This document shows positions 24,366-32,305 of a DNA stretch of 64,000 nt, piece by piece. Each line of letters begins with the position of its first letter. Position 1 is the first letter of the stretch. The notes beneath the pieces are model-generated. The model saw nothing but the letters and a program-made list of their open reading frames with translations, was not told the DNA's origin and ran no database searches. The DNA is from Chloroflexota bacterium. Lineage in GTDB: Bacteria > Chloroflexota > Anaerolineae > B4-G1 > DUEL01. A program made the translations under genes and the position numbers. The stretch lies in assembly GCA_014874475.1 (NCBI GenBank), contig JADBJJ010000017.1:83577-147576 (forward strand), in the 5' to 3' direction.

Positions 24366-26258
24366 GTGCATGTCATCGGTACTGCCGGCCACGTAGACCA
24401 CGGCAAATCCACCCTTGTCCAGGCCCTTACCGGTATCAATCCCGACCGCCTCCGAGAGGAGCAGGAGCGGGAGATGACCATAGACCTGGGCTTTGCCTGG
24501 CTCACCCTTCCCAACGGCGAGCAGGTTGGCATTGTGGATGTCCCCGGCCACCGGGACTTCATTGAGAACATGCTGGCGGGCGTCGGCGGTATAGACGCTG
24601 CCCTCTTCGTCATCGCCGCCGACGAGGGCGTGATGCCCCAGACCCGGGAGCACCTGGCGATTCTGGACCTGTTGCGCATCCCCGGCGGCGTCGTTGCCCT
24701 GACCAAAACGGACCTGATAGACGACCCGGACTGGTTGGAACTGGTCCAGGCCGATATTTCGGAAGTCCTCCAGGGTACCGTCCTGGAGAGCGCTCCCATT
24801 ATCCCCGTCTCCGCCCGTACCGGGCGGGGGCTTCCGGAGTTGACGGCAGCCCTGCAGGAGGTGCTGGCCCGTACCCCGACCCGTCCCGACCGGGGCCGTC
24901 CCCGCCTCTGGATCGACCGGGTCTTCACCATCGGCGGATTCGGGACGGTAGTCACCGGTACGCTGGTGGACGGCCATCTGGAAGTCGGGCAGGAAGTGGA
25001 GATTCTGCCGCGCGGCCTCCGGGCCCGCATTCGCGGCCTGCAGACCCACAGGACGAAAATCCAGCGCGCCGTCCCTGGGAGCCGCGTCGCCATCAACCTG
25101 ACCGGCGTCTCCAAGCAGGACCTGGCCCGGGGCGACTTGGTGACCGCTCCCGGCTGGCTCCGCCCCACCACCCTGGCAGATGTCCGGCTGGACGTCCTGC
25201 CCGATGCTCCCTTCCCGCTGAAGCACAACGCCTACGTCAAGTTTTTCTGCGGTTCCGCTGAGACGGTCGCCCGGCTCCGGCTTCTGGGCGCCGAGGCCCT
25301 GGCGCCCGGAGAGTCGGGCTGGGTCCAACTGGAACTGGATGCCCCCCTCCCCCTGGTCCGAGGCGACCGGTTCATCGTCCGCATCCCCTCTCCGGCGGTC
25401 ACCGTCGGCGGGGGGGACGTGGTGGACCCCCATCCGGGCCGTAAACACCGCCGCTTCCGCCCCGAGGTGCTGGCCCGGCTGGAGACGCTGGCCCGAGGTA
25501 CCCCCGCCGAGGTCCTCCTGCAGTCTCTGGAGCGCGGGGGCCCGCAGACGGTGCGGGACCTGTTGGAGGCCTCCGGCCTGGGCGAGGCGGCACAGCCCGC
25601 CCTGACGGAACTCCTGGCTGCCGGCGACGCGGTGATTCTGGACGCGATCCCTGAACCGGCCCCGGCCCGGCTGGTCGCTGCCCGTGCCTGGTGGTCGGCT
25701 ATGACGGGCCGGATGCGGGAGGAACTGGCGGCCTACCACGCCCGCTATCCCCTCCGGCCCGGCATGGGTCGGGAAGGGTTGCGCAGCGCGCTTCGGCTGG
25801 ACCCGCGCGTCTTCAACAGTCTGATGGCCCGCGCGGCGGCGGAGGGCCTGGTCGCAGACGAGGCCGCCACCGTCCGCCTGCCCCAGCACGAAGTCCACTT
25901 CTCTTCTCAGCAGCAACAGGCTGTGGACGACCTCCTGACCCAGTTCCGCGCCGCGCCGTATGCCACCCCCTCCGTCAAAGAGGCCGCCGCGCGGGTCGGC
26001 GAGGAGGTGCTGGGCGTCCTCCTGGCCCGGGGTGACCTGGTCCAGGTCTCCCCTGAGGTGCTCTTCCTGCGGGAGACGTACCAGGAGATGGTGGAGCGCA
26101 TCCGCGCCCACATCCGCCGGGAAGGGAGCATCACCCTGGCCCAGGTGCGGGACCTCTTCCAGACCAGCCGCAAGTACGCGCAGGCGCTGCTGGAACATCT
26201 GGATGGGGTTGGGGTGACCCGCCGGGTGGGAGATGAACGGGTGCTGGCGGAGAAATAA
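24366..26258 (+). CDS. selB: selenocysteine-specific elongation factor SelB
   Basis: The 630-residue GTPase delivers Sec-tRNA to UGA codons followed by a SECIS hairpin. Its N-terminal G domain has GHVDHGKST (8-16), DVPGH (58-62) and TKTD (113-116). Two beta-barrel domains follow (DRVFTIGGFGTVVTGTLVDG at about 180-199). The C-terminal part, about 380-630, carries winged-helix modules (EVLARLETLARGTPAEVLLQSL..., ITLAQVRDLFQTSRKYAQALLEHLDGVGVTRRVGDER), which in SelB bind the SECIS RNA. EF-Tu lacks such wings. I chose GTG 24366 after AAGAGGTG; an ATG four bases later is out of frame. Its presence shows that the organism inserts selenocysteine, which supports the Sec reading of hdrA at 55.1 kb. 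selA, selD and tRNA-Sec are not in the window. Confidence 0.95.
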   Translation: MHVIGTAGHVDHGKSTLVQALTGINPDRLREEQEREMTIDLGFAWLTLPNGEQVGIVDVPGHRDFIENMLAGVGGIDAALFVIAADEGVMPQTREHLAILDLLRIPGGVVALTKTDLIDDPDWLELVQADISEVLQGTVLESAPIIPVSARTGRGLPELTAALQEVLARTPTRPDRGRPRLWIDRVFTIGGFGTVVTGTLVDGHLEVGQEVEILPRGLRARIRGLQTHRTKIQRAVPGSRVAINLTGVSKQDLARGDLVTAPGWLRPTTLADVRLDVLPDAPFPLKHNAYVKFFCGSAETVARLRLLGAEALAPGESGWVQLELDAPLPLVRGDRFIVRIPSPAVTVGGGDVVDPHPGRKHRRFRPEVLARLETLARGTPAEVLLQSLERGGPQTVRDLLEASGLGEAAQPALTELLAAGDAVILDAIPEPAPARLVAARAWWSAMTGRMREELAAYHARYPLRPGMGREGLRSALRLDPRVFNSLMARAAAEGLVADEAATVRLPQHEVHFSSQQQQAVDDLLTQFRAAPYATPSVKEAAARVGEEVLGVLLARGDLVQVSPEVLFLRETYQEMVERIRAHIRREGSITLAQVRDLFQTSRKYAQALLEHLDGVGVTRRVGDERVLAEK

Positions 26259-26273
26259 CTATTAGGGAGACTT

Positions 26274-26298
26274 GCCGGGCACTTCTGCAGTGCCTGGC
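26274..26298. repeat. intergenic hairpin related to the element at 20772
   Basis: GCCGGGCACT (26274-26283) pairs with AGTGCCTGGC (26289-26298), loop TCTGC. It shares the GCC-GGCACT / AGTG-CTGGC core with the 20772-20807 hairpin and sits 15 bases after the selB stop, so it may also help end that transcript. Confidence 0.6.
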
Positions 26299-26411
26299 GT
26301 AGCCAACACCCCCCACCAGAGGCTCAGGGCGACTTGAGGATACTTCGGCAATCAGCGATGGGCGGACATCAGGCCCTGGGCCAGCATCTGGCAGGCAGAT
26401 AGTTGCCCGGT

Positions 26412-27185
26412 ATGGAATGTAAACTGCTTCGGCTATTTGGCCACCCGAAAGTCGCAACGGTGCTGCTCCTCCTGGCCCTCGCAGCCGCCATGGCAGGATC
26501 GTTTTTCCCGCAGCGCCCCACCGGAGACCTCGCCGCGCTGGCCCGCTGGGAAGAAGCCATCCGCGCCCGCTACGGCGCCCTGGCGGCCCCACTGGGCTGG
26601 TTGGGTCTCTTCCGCTGGTACACCTCTCCCCTCTTCTGGGTCGCCCTGGCGCTGCCAGTGATGGCGACCGTCCTCTGCATCCTGAACCGCTGGCCTGTCC
26701 TTCGGTCGCGCCTTCTTCGCTGCTCCGCTCCCCATTGGGGGACTCTGGTCACCCATCTGACCGTCCCCTTGTTCCTGCTGGCGCTGGCGCTCAGCGGCCT
26801 GGGCTGGCAGGAGGAGGTGACCCTCGCGATGGGGGAAACCGGAACGTTTCCCTCCGTCAACCTGGCCCTGCGCTGCGACGCCGTCACTCTGGAGCGCCAT
26901 CCCGACGGCAGTGTCGCCGACTACCGGGTGGAGGTCACTGTTCTGGTGGACGGCCGGGAGGTCCGGCGGGGCACCGTCCGTCCCAACGCGCCTCTCAGCA
27001 TAGGCAATGTCGCAGTCTTCCTATACGGCTACGCAGCGCAACAGGGGCACCCGTTTATTACACTGCGGGCAGTCTACGATCCGGGATACGTTCCCTTCCT
27101 CGTGGGGGGCGGGCTGTTCCTGTTGGGCCTGGTTCTGCGCTGGACGATGGGCAATGGGCAACGAAAGACCGAAGACCCGGTTTGA
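26412..27185 (+). CDS. ResB-like cytochrome c biogenesis protein
   Basis: The 257-residue membrane protein resembles ResB/Ccs1, the partner of CcsA in system II cytochrome c maturation, which carries and attaches heme on the outer face. It has an early helix (VATVLLLLALAAAMAGSFFPQ), a second pair near residues 70-90 and 110-125, a soluble extracytoplasmic region (about 130-225, with VNLALRCDAVTLERHPDGSVADYRVEV) and a last helix (VPFLVGGGLFLLGLVLRW). It is short for ResB. ATG 26412 was chosen; a TTG 9 bases upstream is possible. The NUDIX gene overlaps its end, and ccsA follows, so the heme-assembly pair is split by an unrelated gene. Confidence 0.75.
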   Translation: MECKLLRLFGHPKVATVLLLLALAAAMAGSFFPQRPTGDLAALARWEEAIRARYGALAAPLGWLGLFRWYTSPLFWVALALPVMATVLCILNRWPVLRSRLLRCSAPHWGTLVTHLTVPLFLLALALSGLGWQEEVTLAMGETGTFPSVNLALRCDAVTLERHPDGSVADYRVEVTVLVDGREVRRGTVRPNAPLSIGNVAVFLYGYAAQQGHPFITLRAVYDPGYVPFLVGGGLFLLGLVLRWTMGNGQRKTEDPV

Positions 27186-27618
27186 GATGTCCGCTGGCGG
27201 CGTCGTCTTCCGGCGAACGGAGGCCGGGGGCGTGGAAGTGGCCTTGGTCGCCACTCCAGGCGGCCGCTGGGCGCTCCCCAAGGGGCTGGTGGAAAAGGGG
27301 GAATCGCTGGAGGCGACGGCCCTACGGGAGGTCCGGGAGGAGACCGGCCTGGAGGTAGAAATTGTGGAGCGGTTGGACCCCGTTGAGTACTGGTACTGGT
27401 GGGAGGAGGAAGGCCAGAAAGTCCGCCACCACAAAAAAGTCTACTTCTTCCTGATGGCCTGCCAGGGCGGCGATGTGGCCCGCCACGATTGGGAAGTGGA
27501 AGAAGTCCGCTGGTTCCCCATAGATGAGGCCATCCGCCAGGCGTCCCACCGGACGGAACGGCAGGTCCTGCAGCAGGCGGCAGGAAAAATCAAATTGGGA
27601 GAATCAGGGGGATTATAA
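27154..27618 (+). CDS. NUDIX hydrolase
   Basis: The 154-residue protein carries the NUDIX box GLVEKGESLEATALREVREETGLEVEI (GX5EX7REUXEEXGU) at about residues 48-74, preceded by SAGGVVFRR and GGRWALPK. These enzymes cleave nucleoside diphosphates linked to another group; this type resembles MutT/Ap4A-hydrolase-like members. I place the start at ATG 27154, overlapping resB by 32 bases, because TRFEMSAGGVVFR is the usual N-terminus. ATG 27187 is the alternative. The overlap suggests cotranscription with resB. Confidence 0.88.
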   Translation: MGNERPKTRFEMSAGGVVFRRTEAGGVEVALVATPGGRWALPKGLVEKGESLEATALREVREETGLEVEIVERLDPVEYWYWWEEEGQKVRHHKKVYFFLMACQGGDVARHDWEVEEVRWFPIDEAIRQASHRTERQVLQQAAGKIKLGESGGL

Positions 27619-27724
27619 GGAATCGTAGATTCGGGCCGCCCAACCGTTTTCAGCAGCGGCTCTCCCGCCGCCTTCCACCTGGCGGGAAACCGCTAAACCG
27701 TCTGAAGGGCTTTGTTTTCCGAGT

Positions 27725-27742
27725 CCGGACGTAGACGTCCGG
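27725..27742. repeat. perfect 8-bp palindromic hairpin
   Basis: CCGGACGT / ACGTCCGG with loop AG, in the 190-base spacer between the NUDIX gene and ccsA. The surrounding text has the look of a dispersed intergenic element. No promoter or gene is seen in the spacer. Confidence 0.5.
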
Positions 27743-27808
27743 GCGGGATGGGCCCAAAGGGTCGGGTGGCGAGTTGTGGATTGATCTTGCGCTCCTACAA
27801 GGCCAGGA

Positions 27809-28588
27809 ATGCTGACCATCGGGTACGGATTTCTCTGGAGCGCCCTCATCCTCTCCGGCCTGGAACGGCGGACGGGGAGACGCTGGCTGCGCTGGGCCGC
27901 TTTCGCCCTGAGCGCCGTCGCCTGGGGGCTGTGGACGGCGGCTCTGGCCGGACGCTGGCAGGCGTCCGGCCATTGGCCTATGAGCACCCGCTACGAATTC
28001 GGACTGGCGTTCGTTTGGGCTCTGTTGGGTCTCCACCTGCTGACGACGGCGGATATCCCCCGCGCGGGTGGGGGCGGGCTGTTGCTGACCCTCGCCCTGG
28101 CCACCTACCTCCTCACCCGTCCCGCCGGAGAGCAGACGGCGGCCCCGCTCCTCCCCGTCCTTCGGTCCGTCTGGTTTCCGCTGCATACTCTCTCCGCCGC
28201 CCTGGCCTACGGCCTCTTCGGTGTCGCCGCCGGCCTGGGCCTGACCGGATTGGCGGAGAGAGATGATGGGGCGCGGACCCCCTTACTGGAGCGGATGGAA
28301 CGCGCCACCCACTGGGGCTTCCTCTGGCTCACGCTCAGCATGCTCCTGGGCGGCATCTGGGCTCGCTACGCCTGGGGCCGCTACTGGGGCTGGGACCCCA
28401 AAGAGACCTGGACGCTGGTGGTGTGGCTTCTCTATCTTCTCCCGTCCCACCTGCACCCGCTTCCCGCCTGGCGGGGCCGTCGCCAGATCGCGCTGGTCCT
28501 GCTGGGCTTCACCGGCGTACTCTTCCTTTGGCTGGGCGTCCCCTGGATAGTGCGGGTGGGCCGCCTGGAGAGTCTGCACGGGTTCTGA
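27809..28588 (+). CDS. ccsA: CcsA/ResC-type cytochrome c assembly protein
   Basis: The 259-residue polytopic membrane protein has about eight helices and the tryptophan-rich heme-handling motif WGRYWGWDPKETW (about residues 191-203), diagnostic of the CcsA/CcmC/CcmF superfamily. It also has conserved histidines in SVWFPLHTLSAALAYGLF and SHLHPLPAW. With ResB it exports heme and ligates it to apocytochrome c (system II). Its presence implies the organism makes c-type cytochromes. The ATG at 27809 has only a weak ribosome site. It is separated from resB by the NUDIX gene and a 190-base spacer. Confidence 0.9.
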   Translation: MLTIGYGFLWSALILSGLERRTGRRWLRWAAFALSAVAWGLWTAALAGRWQASGHWPMSTRYEFGLAFVWALLGLHLLTTADIPRAGGGGLLLTLALATYLLTRPAGEQTAAPLLPVLRSVWFPLHTLSAALAYGLFGVAAGLGLTGLAERDDGARTPLLERMERATHWGFLWLTLSMLLGGIWARYAWGRYWGWDPKETWTLVVWLLYLLPSHLHPLPAWRGRRQIALVLLGFTGVLFLWLGVPWIVRVGRLESLHGF

Positions 28589-28592
28589 CCAA

Positions 28593-28621
28593 TTCGCCGA
28601 TTCCCTTTTTCGTGCTATAAT
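28593..28621 (+). promoter_or_regulatory. extended -10 promoter upstream of the M28 peptidase gene
   Basis: TTCGCC (28593-28598), 17-base spacer, TATAAT (28616-28621) preceded by TGC. The leader to ATG 28859 is about 230 bases and contains C-rich text (28690-28770) of the dispersed palindrome type. Confidence 0.6.
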
Positions 28622-28858
28622 CAAGGCAAAACCGCAGGAAGCGAAGATTCTCCCTGCCATGTGCAACTGCTTTTCAGGACATCCGGGGGTATGCCGACGC
28701 CAGCCCTCACCCTGCCCCCAACCCCGTCCCTCTCCCGTCCGCCTGCGGCGATAGGGAAGGGAAGAAAGGGGCAGCGGCAAAACCGCCGTCCTTTCCATCA
28801 ACAAGGTGATTCTTCATATTTGCGTCTGGATGAGAGATTTTTCACTTCGGGAGGAGAC

Positions 28859-30031
28859 ATGTCTGCGATGGAGCATATTCGCTATCTGGCCGAGACGGTC
28901 GGCCCGCGTGGCTCCACTACCCCCCAGGAAGCCGAAGCGGCCCGCTACGCCGCCCGGGTCCTGAAGGACCTGGGACTGGAACCGGTCACCGAACCTTTCA
29001 CCAGCGCCCGCTCCGCCTGGTATCCTTACGTCCTCTTCACCGGGCTGGCCCTCCTGGCGGAGATTCTCTTCTGGGCCGCCGGGCGGACCGGCGCCATTAT
29101 TGCGGCCGTGCTGACTGCGGTCGCGCTGGCCTCGGTGCTCCTGGAACTGGCCTTCCGCCCCAACCCCATCCGCTGGCTGCTTCCTAAAGGCCGTAGCCAG
29201 AACGTCTGGGCCCGCCGGATGCCCACCGGCGAGGTACGCCGGAACGTCATCGTGATGGGCCATCTGGACACCCACCGCACTCCGCTGGCCTTCTCCACTG
29301 ACCGCTGGGTGCGCCTCTTCAGCCGACTGGTGCCCATCGGTCTGGCCTCCGCCGTCGCTCTGCTGCTGCTCTTCATCCTCGGCGCGGCCGTGCCGGGCCT
29401 GATCTGGCGGCTTCTCTCCCTGCCCTTCGCTCTGGTCATTCTGGGCGTCTTTCTCATCACTCTCCAGGCCGACTTCTCCCCGTATACCGCCGGGGCCAAC
29501 GACAATGCCACCGGTTCGGGCATCGTCCTGAGCCTGGCGGAGCGGCTGAGTCGGGAGCCGCTGGCCCACACCGCCGTCTGGCTGGTCCTCTCCGGCTGCG
29601 AGGAGGTGGGTTGCTACGGGGCGGAGGACTTCGCCCGCCGTCACCGACACGAACTGGGAAACGCCATCTGGATCACGTTGGATAGCGTGGGCGGGGCCCA
29701 CTCCAGTCCGGCCTACCTGACCCACGAGACCTTCCTGCTCACCGTCCCCAGCGATCCCCAACTACTAACACTGGCGGAGCGCATCGCCGCCAACCACCCC
29801 GAATGGGGTGCCCACCCCCACCATTTCCGGGGTGCCTATACCGAAGGGAGCATCGCCGCCAAATACGGCTTCCGCGTCCTCACCTTCACCAGCCACCGGC
29901 GGGACGGCGTCCTCCCCGAATGGCACCGTCCCACCGACACCGTGGACCATCTGGACCCGAAAGTGGTGGAACATACCGAAACATTCGTATGGGAACTGCT
30001 GCAGGAGATAGACCAGGAAAAGGACCGCTAA
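28859..30031 (+). CDS. M28-family zinc peptidase with internal membrane helices
   Basis: The 390-residue protein has the M28 aminopeptidase metal ligands in order: VIVMGHLDTH (His), AGANDNATGSG (bridging Asp), SGCEEVGCYGAED (Glu-Glu), TLDSVGG (Asp) and EWHRPTDTVDHLD (last His). It differs from soluble family members by two blocks of helices, at about residues 57-98 and 154-205, placed before and inside the catalytic domain, so it should be membrane-embedded. It may trim peptides at the membrane. ATG 28859 follows GGGAGGAG; upstream in-frame sequence is not family-like. It is followed by the acetate-CoA ligase gene after 96 bases. Confidence 0.85.
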   Translation: MSAMEHIRYLAETVGPRGSTTPQEAEAARYAARVLKDLGLEPVTEPFTSARSAWYPYVLFTGLALLAEILFWAAGRTGAIIAAVLTAVALASVLLELAFRPNPIRWLLPKGRSQNVWARRMPTGEVRRNVIVMGHLDTHRTPLAFSTDRWVRLFSRLVPIGLASAVALLLLFILGAAVPGLIWRLLSLPFALVILGVFLITLQADFSPYTAGANDNATGSGIVLSLAERLSREPLAHTAVWLVLSGCEEVGCYGAEDFARRHRHELGNAIWITLDSVGGAHSSPAYLTHETFLLTVPSDPQLLTLAERIAANHPEWGAHPHHFRGAYTEGSIAAKYGFRVLTFTSHRRDGVLPEWHRPTDTVDHLDPKVVEHTETFVWELLQEIDQEKDR

Positions 30032-30127
30032 TTTTTGCCGATGGACGCTCAGTTTTTGCCTTTCGTATACCCTGCGCGCTTTGTGGTAGAACGGCCCTCG
30101 GCGCCTCTGTGGTGAATGGGAGAACAG

Positions 30128-32239
30128 ATGTCCGCTCAAACAGATAACCAGTTAGTCTATTTCTTCCGTCCTTCCTCCGTCGCCGTCATCGGCGCATCCC
30201 GGGACCCGGAGAAACTGGGATACGCGGTGCTGGCGAATCTGAAAAACGGGGGGTTCTCCGGCGCCCTCTACCCGATCAACCCCAAGGCCGACGAGATTCT
30301 GGGACTGCGCGCCTACCCCACTGTCCTGGATGTCCCCGGGCCGGTGGACCTGGCCGTGGTCGTTATCCCGTACTCGCTGGTGCCGGGCGCGCTCCAGCAG
30401 TGCGGCGAGAAGGGGATTCCGGCGGCCATCATCATCAGTGCGGGCTTCCGCGAGGCCGGACGGGAAGGGCTGGAGCGGGAACTGGAAGTTATCGGCATCG
30501 CGCGCCGCTACGGCATCCGCCTCATTGGCCCCAACTGCCTGGGCGTCATAGACACGAATACCCCGCTCAACGCCACCTTCGCCGCCGGGATGCCCCCGGG
30601 TGGCCCTATCGCCTTTATGTCCCAATCGGGTGCGCTGGGGACCGCCGTCTTGGATATGGCCTTGGCCGGACGCATCGGCTTTTCCCGCTTCGTCAGCCTG
30701 GGCAATAAAGCCGATGTCAATGAGGTGGACTTGTTAGAGGCCTGGGAGGACGACCCGGGTTCCAAAGTCATCCTGGCCTACATTGAGGGACTGCCGGACG
30801 GCCAGAGGTTTATGCAGGTGGCCCGACGGGTCACCCGGCGGAAGCCGGTGGTGGCGGTCAAATCAGGCGTCACCCGCTCCGGCGCGCGGGCGGTCTCCTC
30901 CCATACCGGGAGCCTGGCCGGCTCCGAGGCCGCCTACCATGCCGCCTTCCGTCAGGCCGGCGTCATCCGGGCCGAATCTATGGAGCACCTCTTTGACCTG
31001 GCCCTCGCCTTCGCCTACCAGCCCCTGCCCCCGGGCGACCGCATCGCCATCGTCACCAACGCCGGAGGGCCAGGCATCCTGGCCACGGACGCGCTGGAAC
31101 ACGCGGGGCTCCAACTGGCCCGCTTCCGGCCCGAGACTGTCCAGGCCCTCATGGCCGACCTGCCCAGCGCCGCCTCCGCTGCCAACCCTGTGGACGTCCT
31201 GGGAGACGCCCTGGCCGACCGCTACGAGCATGCCCTGCGGCTGGTGCTGGCGGACCCGGGGGTGGACGGCGTCATCGTCATCGTCACCCCCCAGGCGATG
31301 ACCCAGATAGAGGAGACGGCGCACGTCGTCGGGCGCGTCGCCCGGGAGACCCAGAAGCCGGTTCTGGGATGCTTTATGGGCGAATCCCGCATTGCGGCCG
31401 GCGTTGCCGTGCTGCAACAATATGGCATCCCCAACTACCCCTTCCCCGAGCGCGCGGCGGCAGCACTGGCCGCGATGGTCGGCTACCGACGGGAACGGGA
31501 ACAGCCCTCCTACCCGCCCGCCCACTTTGAGGTGGACCGGGCTGCCGTGCAGAAGGTACTGGATGAGGCCCGCGCGCAGGGACGGGTGAGTATCGGCGAT
31601 GCCGAAGCGCGCACGATCCTGGAGGCCTACGGCTTCCCGCTCCCGCCGTCGCATCTGGCTGCCACGCCGGAGGAGGCGATTGCCGCCGCCGAGGATATGG
31701 GCTACCCCGTCGTCCTCAAGATCGCCTCACCGGATATCCTCCACAAGACCGACGTGGGCGGCGTGCGGCTGAACCTGCGCTCCCCCTCCGACGTGCGGGA
31801 TGCCTTTGACCTGATCGTCTACCGGGCCAGCCGGTACGTCCCCGGCGCGCGCATCTGGGGATGTCTGGTGCAGAAAATGGTGCCCCCGGGCCGGGAAGTC
31901 CTCATCGGCATGAGCCGCGACCCGCAGTTCGGGCCGCTGGTCGCTTTCGGCCTGGGCGGCATCTACGTAGAGGCCCTCAAGGACGTCGTCTTCCGCATCG
32001 CCCCCTTCGGGCCGGAGGAGGCAGCGGAGATGATCCGGGAGATTCGCTCCTACCCGCTACTGGAGGGCGTCCGGGGGGAACCGCCCGCCGACCACGCCGC
32101 GATAGTGGACGCCCTCTGCCGGGTGAGCCAGTTGGTCACCGACTTTCCCGAAATCGCTGAACTGGATATCAACCCCCTGGTCGTCTACGAAGAGGGTCGG
32201 GGGGCCGTTGCCCTGGATATGCGGCTGGTGCTGAGTTAA
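30128..32239 (+). CDS. acetate-CoA ligase (ADP-forming), fused alpha-beta type
   Basis: The 703-residue enzyme interconverts acetyl-CoA + ADP + Pi with acetate + ATP, the energy-yielding last step of sugar or amino-acid fermentation. Residues about 1-130 form the CoA-binding domain (SSVAVIGASRDPEKLGYAVLANL). The succinyl-CoA-synthetase-like domains follow, with the phosphorylated histidine in VSSHTGSLAG (about 255-264). Residues about 470-703 are the ATP-grasp beta part (KIASPDILHKTDVGGVRLNL, DINPLVVYEEGRG). Fusion of alpha and beta parts is common in bacteria. I chose ATG 30128 after GGGAGAAC; an in-frame ATG at 30116 is possible. The BioD/DRTGG protein gene follows after 66 bases, a pairing that suggests joint control of acetate metabolism. 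Confidence 0.93.
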   Translation: MSAQTDNQLVYFFRPSSVAVIGASRDPEKLGYAVLANLKNGGFSGALYPINPKADEILGLRAYPTVLDVPGPVDLAVVVIPYSLVPGALQQCGEKGIPAAIIISAGFREAGREGLERELEVIGIARRYGIRLIGPNCLGVIDTNTPLNATFAAGMPPGGPIAFMSQSGALGTAVLDMALAGRIGFSRFVSLGNKADVNEVDLLEAWEDDPGSKVILAYIEGLPDGQRFMQVARRVTRRKPVVAVKSGVTRSGARAVSSHTGSLAGSEAAYHAAFRQAGVIRAESMEHLFDLALAFAYQPLPPGDRIAIVTNAGGPGILATDALEHAGLQLARFRPETVQALMADLPSAASAANPVDVLGDALADRYEHALRLVLADPGVDGVIVIVTPQAMTQIEETAHVVGRVARETQKPVLGCFMGESRIAAGVAVLQQYGIPNYPFPERAAAALAAMVGYRREREQPSYPPAHFEVDRAAVQKVLDEARAQGRVSIGDAEARTILEAYGFPLPPSHLAATPEEAIAAAEDMGYPVVLKIASPDILHKTDVGGVRLNLRSPSDVRDAFDLIVYRASRYVPGARIWGCLVQKMVPPGREVLIGMSRDPQFGPLVAFGLGGIYVEALKDVVFRIAPFGPEEAAEMIREIRSYPLLEGVRGEPPADHAAIVDALCRVSQLVTDFPEIAELDINPLVVYEEGRGAVALDMRLVLS

Positions 32240-32305
32240 AACGATTTTCTCACACCAGGACACAAAGAGCCCGAAGTGGCTTTGTGGGATTGGAAAGGAG
32301 AACCT

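Noticed and set aside
26259..26411. Search for tRNA-Sec next to selB
   Set aside because: No cloverleaf or T-loop sequence is visible here or in the other gaps; the gene must lie outside the window.
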